A stretch of 26,308 nucleotides of DNA, from positions 35,664 to 61,971 of the forward strand of contig QZLH01000327.1 in assembly GCA_003833135.1 (NCBI GenBank), in the 5' to 3' direction. Position 1 is the stretch's first letter; every line of letters begins with the position of its first letter. A program made the translations under genes and the position numbers. This stretch comes from Oehlia diaphana. Its lineage: Eukaryota > Glomeromycota > Glomeromycetes > Glomerales > Glomeraceae. Below, one piece after another: positions 1 to 10,472 of this stretch. Under the pieces are notes generated by a model that was not told where the DNA came from, made no database searches, and saw only the letters and a program-made list of their open reading frames with translations.

Positions 1-95
1 TTTTTTAAAGGAGAGTGATGAAAAAAAAATTTTTTAAAGTGAGGTACGAAAAAAAATATTTTTATTTTAAAAGGGGGGTGACGAAAAAAGAAGAA
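1..95. repeat. Degenerate tandem repeat, about 30-bp unit
   Basis: Three imperfect copies of a T-run, TTTTAAA, a G-rich GGRGGTGACG-like core and an A-run are seen in a row. No coding potential is visible. It may be the end of a longer repeat array that starts left of the window. Confidence 0.5.
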
Positions 96-265
96 AAATT
101 TAGAATAAATAAAAAAAATAAGAAAAGAGAAAAGAGGAAGAAGATCAGAAGATCAAACTCATCAAAGTAAGGGTTTATATAAAAACAAAAAACGTATCAT
201 AACAAAACAATAAACAATCACGTGATCTCGTGGGAAATTATCATCTAAAAATATTAAGTTTAAAA

Positions 266-432
266 ATTCCGTATACATTCCGCATGATTAATTTTTTCCG
301 TATACATTTCGTATACATTAGTTTTTTTAAAAAATGTTCAAAAATGAATTGCTTATTAAATATACGGAATTTGTATACGGAATCTATAGAACGTACATAA
401 AATGTATACAAAACGTATCCTTTCCGTATACA
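266..432. repeat. Inverted cluster of CCGTATACAT motifs
   Basis: TTCCGTATACAT-type motifs lie in forward orientation at about 267-320 and as reverse complements (GTATACGGAAT) at about 361-383, with another forward copy near 423. The arrangement can fold back on itself around an AT-rich spacer. It is probably a remnant of a dispersed foldback element. From 433 to about 998 I see only AT-rich sequence without a supported gene. Confidence 0.5.
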
Positions 433-1117
433 TATTTCTTATAGGGTAGTATTGGTGTGTTTCTATATATGGGAGATATCATCCACTCCTTATCAAAAAT
501 TAAATTTAATTTTACCCAGAAAAGGGAAACTCTAGCGAATACATCAAACAAAATACAAGTAAAAATATTTTATTTTTGTTAAATACTAACGCTAATATAG
601 TAATATTGTATATAAATTTTTATGATTAATTTTTAAACTACAAGGATTACACTATCTAAAATTAGTTAATTTGCAACTAAACATAAAAATGTAAAATATT
701 GAATAATATCTATGGAAATTGAATCAAACAAAATATAACATAAATCAAAACGTATAGTAAAAGAGGACCGCTGGTATATTATATATAGTAAGTATAGAGT
801 TGTTAATAAAGTTGAGAAATATAAATCTTGAATTGTGTAAATTAATTGACTCATTTCGTGAAAATCAATGCAAAACGAAGTTAACTGAATTTTTTTTTTT
901 AAGTCTTAATCTCTTTTATAAGCAATTATTAATTTTAATTATAATTAAAAAAAAAGGACTTTACAAGACTCGTTAAAGGGAAAATTAATTGGTTTTAAGA
1001 TGATTTAGTTTATGAAGTGACTCAAAGAACTATCAATACCATCTTTATGGAGGAAATATTAGAAACAATTAATAACTGGAAAGCGCCAGGCAATTCGGGT
1101 ATATCGAATGATTTATA

Positions 1118-1791
1118 CCCTACGAAAAAAGAATGTCCGGAATTTGTCACCAAAACTGTTCGGAAATTGTGGAAATTGTCCAGTATATCCATAAAATGTC
1201 TGGAAAATGTCCGAAATTATGAAATATATGATGTCCGGAATTTTTTGAAGTCCGGAATTTGTCCAGACATGAAAAATTCAGGACAAATTTCGGATAGACA
1301 AAACTGGACAAATTCTGGACACAAAAAATCCTGGACACATTTTGGACAATCTCTGGACAAAAAAAACCGGACAAATTCTGGTAGTTAGACGAGAAAAAAT
1401 TCCAGGCAAATTCTGGACAATAAAAAAATCAAAAAATGTAAAAAGCAAAAAACTGGTATTTAAAACCTCTGCGTGTATACTAAGTAAACTTAAAGAGCAA
1501 GCAAAAATACTATCTATGATGTTAATTTAAACTGCTATAAACAGTTATCAATTAGGTATTGTATAAAGGAATATATCATTGATATCATGACTTGCCGATC
1601 ATTTCAGAGAAAATATTTTTTCCGGACAAATTCCAAATCCGGACAAATTTCGGACAATAATCAATGTCCGGAAAATGTTCCAAATCTTGCGCGTTTTCGT
1701 ATGTTTTCAGGACACTCATTTTGTCCGGAATTTGTACAATTATATTCCGGACAATTTCAGGATATATTCTGGACGCATTTTCTTCGTAGGG
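1118..1791. mobile_element. TCCGGA-rich foldback element inserted in the LINE
   Basis: The ends are inverted copies of CCCTACGAA followed by an A-rich stretch and GTCCRGAAT (left from 1118; right reads CGTAGGG ending at 1791). The interior consists of many TCCGGAATTTGTCC / GGACAAATTCYGGA motifs; the orientation switches near 1262, making a long imperfect palindrome. Both flanks are TATA-rich, so a short TA-type target duplication is possible but its exact length is unclear. The LINE reading resumes right after the right end (SGKIMKEVLLVKLNN), which supports insertion. No transposase is encoded, so it is non-autonomous. Confidence 0.7.
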
Positions 1792-3689
1792 ATATAGTGG
1801 GAAAATTATGAAAGAAGTATTACTAGTTAAGTTGAATAACACGTGTTTAAAGAAAAGAGAATTAGCGAAGGACTTGTTGAATGATAGTATAAATCCAAGT
1901 CTAAACAAAAAGATTGGGTAGTGACATTACTTTAATCGGACCAATCATCAATACGGGTTGTATGATCAAAGTTTTGGAAAAAATCAATCATTTAGAATTC
2001 ATGGATGACGCTAATTTAATTAGCAATAGCAAAGAAGGGTTAATTGAACTTTATGGTATATATAGTAATTTTTATTTTTAAGCTATGTGATATCAAAGCT
2101 AATCCAAAAAATACGAGTTGCTAGCAGTAGGGAAAAAGAGCGAAGCAAACGAAGAAGATCACATTCAACTAGAATACGTAACAATAAATATTAATCGTAA
2201 TATAAGAGGAGTAAGCTTTTTAGGAATTTGGCTTAATAATTCAGCTTCATTTAGATCTCATAATATACTAAATACAGTTATAGAGGATTTAGTCAAGAAA
2301 ATATTTATATTATGCGTTGGAAAAGTTAACGACAAGGGAATATATATTTTTATGGAATACAGTTGTAATTCCAATGATTGGATACCAACATCAGTGCACG
2401 ATGCTGTCTGGAACTTTAATAGATAGATTAGACAACAAAATCAGAAATCTCATTAAGCATAAATGTAATTAATCCACGCGTACGAATAATGGCATTATCC
2501 ACGATAAGGATTTTTTGGTTGTAAAGTATTAAGGCACTTCAGAAAGGATTTTTATCGAAAACAATTTTATATTGCATTAATATTAATGATAATTTGTTGG
2601 GAAGAATTATGAAAATTAAGATAGCGCTAATGGCTGTATTTTTAATGATATTTGGCATGTGCAAATAAATAGAAAAGCAAATTTGGTTAGTAGAAGCATA
2701 AAGAATGTTAGTAGACGTAGACTATTAAATCGTCTACATGATCACGTGACGAATGGTGGATGAAATGATTAATAAAAAATTTTTTCCAAATAGTATGCAA
2801 AGTTTAATATAATGTATGTATTGATGAAGTTGATAGAATGAAAACGTGGAATTTTATAACAGCGACATGGTTTCAGATTTTAGAAGAAAAGCTTATTAAA
2901 GATTTCGTTATGAATTAATTAAGGATGCACATGAAACGTATGGAAATTTAAGGGTATTTAAGAATTATTGGAATGAGCTTGAAAAAGAATTTCTTGATAA
3001 AGGTTTAAACTCGTTATTAAATATAGATTATCGGTTAAATAATTTTAGAGGGTATAAGGGTTATCAAGTGTTGGAAGAGAATTTTATTAATGGATACTAT
3101 AGTAATTTAGAAAAAGATGAAATTTATATATATACAGATGCAAGTAAAAAGGTGGCGTTTGTGGTATAGGTTGGGTGATATTTAATAGTAAAAATAATAT
3201 TATAAGTAAGGAACATTTACGAATTATTAATAATTTTGAAGTTTTAGAATTAGAAATATTAGCAATAATAACAGCGTTAATGGTTAAAGAGGAGAGTAAA
3301 ATTCATATTTATACAGATAGTTTAGGTGTTTATCAAAGTCTTATTTATTAAAAGATGGAATGAATTATTTACAAAAGGAAATTCAATATGGTCAACTAGA
3401 ATGTTAATTATGTACCATTATGGAAGAGCGTTAATAAATCATAAGCCCATAGAGGATAATAAATTTGAGATTAGGATAAATAAAGTTAAGAGTCATTCGG
3501 GTAAAAGGAAATGAAATGGCAAGTAAGTTAAGCAAGATGGCTGTAATTGAAAATAATACCCATTTTATGAGCGAGATTAATATACTGTGTAGTTTAACAT
3601 GGGAATATAATATATTTTGGCGAGATATTATGATTAATCAAGTAGAATACAAGGCAGAGTGGTTAGCATTAGAGTTTATCATATGAATA

Positions 3690-3877
3690 TTAAGCGAGAA
3701 TTGCATCAGGGAATTTTTTCCACGTAAAATCCACATGGAAAATATTGTGGAATTATGTGGAAATCTGAATAGTTCCAATATTTCCAAATACCCTGTAGCG
3801 AAACACATGGTATTTTCAGCGCAGTTCCACAAAATTCTACGTAGGATATATGAAAATGCATAGAATTCCACATATTA
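3690..3877. repeat. TTCCAC/GTGGAA inverted-motif cluster
   Basis: At least six TTCCAC or GTGGAA hexamers or near copies occur in both orientations between the RNase H remnant and the next TIR element. Open frames across it are short and unlike any family I know. It may be another small foldback insertion, but I cannot define its ends. Confidence 0.35.
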
Positions 3878-4196
3878 GCACTGTTCATTTCCGGTCGGTC
3901 GCATTTTTCGCATTTTTCGGTCAGATTTAAGTCAATTTTGATTGGACTGATCAGTTTGTACAACGCAACCATTTTAGCCCAATTTTTTTGGTCGAACGCC
4001 AAAAAATAACCAATAATTTCTGTAATTTCTGTTTACGTGACATTTAAGAAAAAAATATATATCAATATAAGGAGTTCGAACTAAATTTCAATCTAAAGCA
4101 GTTCAATTTGCGATCGAAAATAAAAAAATTTTATTGGATAATTATTGTACAACAAAATCCGACCGAAAAATGCAACCGACCGGAAATGAACAGGGC
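3878..4196. mobile_element. MITE with about 30-bp TIRs and TA flanks (Tc1/mariner-like size)
   Basis: The left end GCACTGTTCATTTCCGGTCG and the right end (reverse complement GCCCTGTTCATTTCCGGTCG) continue matching through GGTYGCATTTTTCGGTC. Each end is bordered by TA (3876-3877 and 4197-4198), as expected for a TA target duplication. The element is 319 bp with no transposase, so it is non-autonomous. It lies between the RNase H remnant and the C-terminal LINE remnant, so it inserted into or beside the LINE. Assignment to Tc1/mariner is inference from the TA flanks alone. Confidence 0.75.
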
Positions 4197-4684
4197 TATT
4201 CTGAACTAATACATGGGCCGATCTATCTAAAAATTTCATGATGTGATTCCATACAATCTGGTATCCTCTGTTTTTATTACACCTACGGCTACACTAAAAG
4301 AAATGCGGCATTTACCGTTGAAGATTATTTAAATAACCTCAAAGGGACTCAAAACATGAGGATAACAGACAAAACTAATAAAAAAATTGAATCTCTAATA
4401 AAAAACGTAAATAAATCTATAGAACTAATAATGTGGTTAAATTCCCTGCAAATTATTATGAAAGAATTTAAATCGGAGATATCTTGGATGAATAATGATC
4501 CGGTGACATACAATATTAAAATTTTTTCCTACAATGATGGTCATTATTAAAAGAAATCCTGAAATTTACAAAAAGTGCAGATGTGTTAGAAAACTGGACG
4601 CATATTTGGATTTGTAAAGAGAAGTTATACGACTATCAATCAGATTACAAATTAATTATCACACTAAACTTCATTAAATTTTGA

Positions 4685-5859
4685 ATGAAAGATTTTTATA
4701 CCTTTTATTGTTTCATGAAAAATCCTCCCATTAAATATATATAATCAATCGCCGTTTATATTAAGTATTTCTGATAAAAAATTTAGAGATATGAGAAGGG
4801 ATTTATTTGTGATATTAAAGAATTTGCGAGACAATTTATCTGGTCAGGATGTTAAGAGGTAAACAATTGGGAAAAAAAACAAAGGTATTGATCGAAATAT
4901 GAAAAGAGGGGGTAAGACTAATCAAAGTCGGATTTCACATGATTTATTAGTGATAGAGTTAGATTAGTATTAGATAGATACTTTATTGAATGATGTATTT
5001 TACGTCTATATTATGATAAATTATGTCGCAAAAAAAGGATCCGGTATGACATTTGAGATCGACAGATCACGATGATATAATCAGTAAAAGAAGGCGATAC
5101 TACGTAACTTGGATTGCCGTGTAGTCTCTTATATCTGAAGATTCACGATTACTTCAATTGAGGAGCGGTGTAAGTAAGTTTTCTAAATGACTGTAACGAA
5201 GAACCTTTAAAACGGAAGATAGATATCACTCGAAACAATTATGAATAGTGAGCAAGAATCTAAGAGGTGGGACAAGGCAAGCCACTCCATGACAATGAAA
5301 GTAAAAAACTTTTTTTACTGAAAATAAGTTGGGAATGGTGGCGTGGCGAAAATCTGCTAGATGTTCGTCATTCAAAACTGTTAGTTTAGCCACAAAACTA
5401 GTAATGGAGCACAAATGACCTGCTAGCTTGTATAATGTTCTGGTGGGATCGGAAATAAAGTGGTACCTGAGACGTGTTGATTGGAGGATAATACTTAATT
5501 TTCAAATTCTTCATGCCAGGAACCTAAACCGGATAAAAGTAAAGCAAAAAATTGGGAAATGTAACGTTCTCATAAGCAAGTCCATATCCCATCAACTAAT
5601 CATTACAGAGGAATTGACTGCTACTGGAACCACTAGAAAAAACAGAATTTCATTCACGTGTATTTTCAAAGCATTTGTATGTACTGTATATCTGCCCATA
5701 CAGGTTTTATTTTAATTATGTATTTCCAAAATTCTGACCAACATTATCGAAAATTACTTAAAAAGGAAAGACTTTCATGGTTATTTTGGCCTATACTACG
5801 CGTTTATTTCTTGTTACCTACCTATTCAGTATTTCTTGGGGTCCTGATGTTGTTATTAA
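4685..5859. other. AT-rich stretch without a supported gene
   Basis: Several short open frames exist on both strands (for example 5428-5715 on +, and 5226-5414 on -). None shows a recognised motif, splice-supported extension or family resemblance. The base composition is a little less AT-extreme at about 5030-5600 than around it, which may mark an unrecognised decayed insertion. Confidence 0.5.
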
Positions 5860-6176
5860 AATGGAATAGGAACTGAAAAAAAAAAATGAAAATAAAGCGA
5901 TTGAATTATTTGAATTATATAAGAAAGCATCTGACGAAGGAGACATTGATTCAATATATCATCTTGGAAATTACTATCAACACGGAATAGGAACTGAAAA
6001 ATGAAATTAAAGCATTTAAATTGTATGAGGAAGCAGATGAAGGTCATGTTATTTCAATAAATAAATCTGCTTGTTACGAAAATGGGGTAGGAACGGAAAA
6101 AAATAAGGCACATGAATTATACAATGAATTTACTGTAATTGGTTGTATTTTCTATGTAAAAATTAATAATATGTAA
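5860..6176 (+). pseudogene. Sel1-like repeat fragment, frameshifted
   Basis: Sel1-like (SLR) repeats are helical pairs that act as protein-protein scaffolds. Here NGIGTEK starts at 5860. The frame slips in an 11-A run (5876-5886) and continues as [19 protein letters not shown] through [10 protein letters not shown] to a TGA at 6002. It then slips again and continues from 6000 as [15 protein letters not shown] and CYENGVGTEK, ending at TAA 6174-6176. It closely resembles the units of the array at 16098-19475 but lies on the opposite strand. No start codon or kinase part is nearby. It is most likely a displaced, dead fragment of such an array. Confidence 0.8.
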
Positions 6177-7079
6177 TGTTAAATATGATGATTCTTCTCA
6201 AAGAAAGTTAAAATAATAAAAAAAAAATAATTCATCATGATTTTTTTTATTATGTCACAGCTCATAGTTTGAAAGGAATTATTATATATTCCAAGTAAAA
6301 TTAGTAGTTATAAAGTTTCGATATTCACAAAATTTGCCACGTTTTTAATGATTTTAATACGAAATTGACTATTCCGTTCGAACTTGTAATTATAAAATTC
6401 TGAATCATCACTATTAATTTATAATACCTCAATAATTTTAATAGGCATACTTTCCGGATATTTTACCACATTTTCCATCCTAGATACATCCGGACGAATT
6501 CTGGATTGTTTCCTCAATATTTTTCATGTTCAAATTGCATTGTCGCTTAAACTTCGGACTTGTGAGACTTATTGGTACCATAACTTAATAATTTCTTGGG
6601 AAAGAATTTTATATTACAACGCGAAATCTTAACTTTTCTTTCTATTGAAGCTATAAAAATGTGATTATTCGGTAAATTCCGTTGACCATGAAATAAAATG
6701 AATTTGAAAAAATATTTTAATTAGCGATGTTTTTACTCCAAATTGAAATATGATAAAGTTTATCGTAAATATTTTGTTCAGTAAAAAATTTTTAGAGATT
6801 GACGTACTGCACGTTAAAGTTTTTAAAAGAAATTCAGTATTAGAATTCTTATTGAAGAAATTATACTGGATTAAAATATTTAGAAATTATAAAACGTAAT
6901 TGATTTACTTAAAAAATTAAATATGTTGAAAACCTCGCATATTAGAGTGAATCGGGTATTGGTAAAAACTTGTTATCATTGATCCATTTACCTGAGTAGT
7001 TTTATTAAATTAGTTTTTTTTTATTAGAGGTCCATTATAGCAAAATATACATACAATCTATAATTAATAATTATTAAAA
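6177..7079. other. Intergenic, no gene seen
   Basis: This is AT-rich sequence with stops in all frames. A weak pair of TCCGGA motifs near 6465-6505 recalls the foldback element at 1118-1791 but is too short to call. Confidence 0.5.
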
Positions 7080-7297
7080 TTGGGCAATAACCCAACACAT
7101 CAGCGAGATCGCCTCTTTAATTACTCTCTCTCGCAAAGTGATCTTTCCTACGATGCTAAATCTTATAGCTGCCGTATTTTATAAGTCCCGACACCTGAAT
7201 AATAATAATCACGGTTTTGATGTATCCTGGATTTCTTTGGTGAATTACTGTCGGGATGAAATTATAATTAATAATGAATGATCCCTATAATTTTTTT
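7080..7297 (+). ncRNA. Candidate structured small RNA or SINE-like repeat
   Basis: This island is clearly less AT-rich than its surroundings and has no open frame. It starts with a TTGGG-CAATAA-CCCAA hairpin (7080-7095), then the near-palindrome GCGAGATCGC (7103-7112). Next is a long-range stem TCCCGACA (7186-7193) with TGTCGGGA (7249-7256). It ends just before a seven-T run (7291-7297) that could act as a Pol III terminator on +. I see no convincing A or B box and no match to tRNA, 5S or spliceosomal RNAs. I have a vague memory of similar sequence being repeated in Rhizophagus genomes. The strand is inferred only from the T-run. Confidence 0.4.
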
Positions 7298-7428
7298 AGA
7301 ATATAAATTTTATTGGTTTATAATTTCAAATAATACATACGTAACATATACTGTATATAGAATATATAAAATAAATATAAAAAGAAAAAATAAAAAAAAA
7401 TAACAAACTTTAAAATGAAAAAATCTAT

Positions 7429-10021
7429 CTAAATATATCTATCAATCTTAACGCTATTTAAAAATTGTATAGCTCTTGGTTGGTTTTTTAAAGCTGCCAT
7501 CTTTAAATATTGTAAACCTTTCTCCTTATCCCTATTTAAACCAACCATACCAGCATAATACATTCTACCTAAATTAAATTGTGCTGTAGCATTACCGTTT
7601 TCTGCTGCTAAAGTTAAATATTGTAAGAAAGCATCAGTATCTTGAATAATTTGATCATGATAAAGTGAAAAGGCGTAACGTAATTGTGAATCAGCAACTT
7701 CTTCATCAGCAGCTTCTTTAAAAAATTTCGTTCCTTGTTTAATATCTTTTTGAATATGATAACCTTCCGTTAAATAATGTGCTTTCCAATATTTCGCATA
7801 ATGATTACCTAATTCTGCATGTGATTGAAAACATTCCCACGCTGGTTTACGCTCTCCTGATTTATGTAATTTTATACCTTCTTCTATCAATAATATTGGT
7901 TGAATCATTGGTAAAAAATCAATCTTATAATCCGTGACTTCTGGTATAGGATCATCATTATCTCCATCTATAATAATGTTATTGTTGTTATTATTATCTA
8001 AATTACTACTACTCGGTTTTTTGTCCAAATCTGTCGCAACATTCTTTCTGATTGGAGGTGTGAATTCTTTTAAAGGATATTTTTGCGTTAAATCGTATAA
8101 TTGATTAAACAATTCATGGAGTCCTGGTCGAAGTGTTGGATCATCTTGCCACGCTATTTAAGTTTAAAAATAAAAATTATTAATACTGTAGAAAATTGAC
8201 AAGTTAAGAAAGACTTATTTTGCGTTAATAAAATTTCACCGGCTCGAATTATCTTTGCAAAATCTTTTTGGACTTCAGATGGATTCGGACCAAAATCAAT
8301 ACTTTCACGTTTACCAGCCTTAACATGATCAATAATGTTCGTATAACTCCAATCTCTATATGGAATTACATCAAAAGCTATCTCCCACAACAGCATACCA
8401 AAACTAAACATAAAAAAAAGGTATTACGTAAGATTAACGTGGCAATTTTGATCGAATACACTTAATTTTTAGGAACGAACCTGAAAATATCACATTTTGA
8501 TGAAAATTTCACTTTTGTTCCTTGCCTTAGTTTTTCAGGCGCTAACCAATGAACCACCGCCGTTATATTTTCAACAAAATATCTACTATATTTAGCGGGT
8601 CTTCCAAAATTAAAATTCGCTACCTTTGGTTCAAGTCTTTCATTGATCTAAGAAAAAAAAAATAGAAGTTAATTTAAAAATATTCGTTAAAACAAAAAAA
8701 ATCTACTTTGATTCTTGCTTACCATAATATTTTGACATCTAATCTCTCTATGAAGAATTTGACAACCATGCAAAAATGATAACCCACGACAAATTCCTAA
8801 AGCAATATTTAATTTTACAGGCCAATCAAGAGTATACTTTTCATATAAAGATTGTAAATCACCATATTCAGCCCAATCAAAAATTAATACTTGACCTTCA
8901 TCTAAATCTGATAATCCTAAAAATCTTATAATATTACCCGAATTATTTAATAATTGTAACATCGCTAATTCATTATCAAACCTTGGTGATTGTTCACTAT
9001 CATAATATTTACACGCCACATATTTTGATTCATAAGACATTTTATGAATATTCCCCCCTCTATTATTATTATTATTTAAAGTATTATTATTATCATAATT
9101 TTTTGTATCGAGTTTTGTTATCTTTTTCGTTTGAAATTTGACTTTTTTTGAATCCGATATTTGTGATCTTTTGATAATTATTTCATCAAATATAGGATTA
9201 ATTTTCTTATTCGATGTCGTAATCCCACCATCAACATTTTCTAAAAACTAGAGAAACGAAGAAGTTAAAATATATCTTTCGTCAAATTATTTATTAAGAA
9301 TAAATTATAAGGATAAATAAGTTTATCAAAAATTTTATACCTTAGTCAACGCGGCGCCATCATATTCAGCAGCTTCATCATCCCTTACGCCCTGATCTTT
9401 TTTAGAATAAGTGATTTTTAAACGTAAATTAATTACAAGATCATCAAATTCTCTAGTAATATTTCTAAAATGTTCTTTTAATTTTTCAACACTTTTAAAT
9501 TTTCTTAAACCATGAAGTTGAGAAATATCAGTAATAAAATGACGTATCTTCTCCAATAAATCAATAAATTTATGATAACCATAATAAATATTTTGTTGTA
9601 AAAAATACCCAACATTTTCTTCTTTATGCCTTTTTAAAGATTTAATAGACATTTCAGTACTTTCAATTCTATCAATTAAACAATCACAAATTTTTTTGTT
9701 AAATTGAATAGTTTCATATAATTCTAAAATATTTTTAATTAAATCAAGAATATCTGAAATCAAAACATCAAAATGTTTTGATGATTCACCGATAACAGCA
9801 ATATTTCCAATTAATTGATTTGATATTTTTAATTGATTCAATAATTCTTCATTAGATTCATTAGATTCTCCAATTTCATATAAACCCCCATGAATTATAA
9901 TTTCTTCGTGTATATTTATCTGTCTTGATGGGAAAAGTCGTCTTTCTGCAAAAGGTTCCCTCGTAGGTGGAGCAAATCTCAAAACAAAATCCATATCCCC
10001 CTTCCTAGAACGTCGTTCCAT
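7429..10021 (-). CDS. MLKL-like helical bundle, pseudokinase and Sel1-repeat protein
   Basis: Five exons join in frame: 10021-9341, 9247-8723, 8647-8481, 8403-8240, 8153-7429, giving 753 aa. Donors are GTATAA, GTAAGC, GTTCGT and GTGAAA; acceptors all end in TAG. Residues about 60-210 are predicted helical and resemble, from memory, the MLKL/HeLo-type four-helix N-terminus. Residues 228-295 are an Asn/Lys-rich linker. A kinase-like domain follows: VACK (K307), C-helix Glu (E320), HRE for HRD (393-395) with N400, NFN for DFG (413-415), then WLAPE and FSFGMLLWEI. Both catalytic and metal-binding Asp are replaced and the glycine loop is poor, so it is predicted to be a pseudokinase. An acidic/Asn linker leads to Sel1-like repeats (about 600-745). 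No frameshift is seen. The likely role is a signalling scaffold or switch; a link to regulated cell death is inference only. Confidence 0.85.
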
Positions 10022-10056
10022 TATTATTGATATAATACTTTAATTCTAAAGGTAAC

Positions 10057-10471
10057 CTAAAAATAAGAAATAAAATATTAATCGAATTAATTTAAAAATG
10101 AAAAAAAACAATAAAAAATAAGGAACGTTTTTGCGAATTTACGTATAAGTAGTCTATAGAAAATAATGTCGAAAGTAAAAAATAGTACTGTATAATGATA
10201 ACAAAAGACAAAAAGAAAATAAGTGAACGTAAATGTGCAAATAGAGAAGACAAAACGTTTAAAAAAAAATTTTTTTTTCGAAACTTTACCTCGAATATAT
10301 TTTTAATATTTTATACAATAACTTAAATATATATATCTAAATAGATAAAAGCGTAAAAGTAATTTCCATAAATATCTTTTTTACAAGCCACAAAGTGTTA
10401 CGACATCAAAAAAAAAAAAATATATATATTTTATCATTTTTTTTTTTAAAAAAAAAAAAAAAAAATTTTAC
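10057..10471 (-). other. Possible 5' UTR intron of the pseudokinase gene
   Basis: Reading on -, CTTAG|GTAAAA at 10472/10471 is a plausible donor and TTTTTAG|GTTACC at 10057/10056 a plausible acceptor, 35 bases before the ATG at 10021. The intron would be about 415 bp, much longer than the coding introns, and rich in A and T runs. RNA evidence would be needed. Confidence 0.35.
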
Positions 10472-10472
10472 C

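Larger units (their letters stand above)
999..4684 (+). pseudogene. Decayed LINE (non-LTR) retroelement: reverse transcriptase and RNase H
   Basis: No single frame is open, but ordered LINE landmarks are readable. NNWKAPGNSGIS (1071-1106) matches the KAPG.SGI motif of LINE reverse transcriptases. FMDD (1998-2009), followed by ANLISNSKEGL, is the catalytic Y/FxDD box. A thumb-like segment lies at 2112-2426. An RNase H-like domain follows, with YTDAS (3131-3145), YTDS (3310-3321), VKSHSG (3485-3502) and GNEMASKLSK (3507-3536). ENWTHIWIC (4589-4615) resembles the C-terminal HxxxC segment. The frame changes at about 2079-2111, 3160-3170, 3349-3351 and 3500, several of these in A-runs. Sequence between the PIT-like segment (about 1923) and FMDD looks deleted. 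No endonuclease domain is seen, so the copy is probably 5'-truncated. It is interrupted by elements at 1118-1791 and 3878-4196. It is clearly non-functional. Confidence 0.85.

Noticed and set aside
3638..4002. Open frames on - across the LINE to MITE boundary
   Set aside because: They run through the TIR of the 319-bp element and have no family resemblance; chance frames.
5226..5715. Short open frames on both strands
   Set aside because: No recognisable motif, no supporting splice sites, and adjacent to transposon debris.
7080..7297. tRNA, hammerhead ribozyme or U3-like RNA
   Set aside because: No cloverleaf, no CUGAUGA/GAAA core in the right order, and only an 8-base GGATCATT match to U3-type boxes.
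10425..10466. A/T palindrome as an origin or terminator
   Set aside because: Homopolymer runs of this kind occur all over the window and carry no specific signal.
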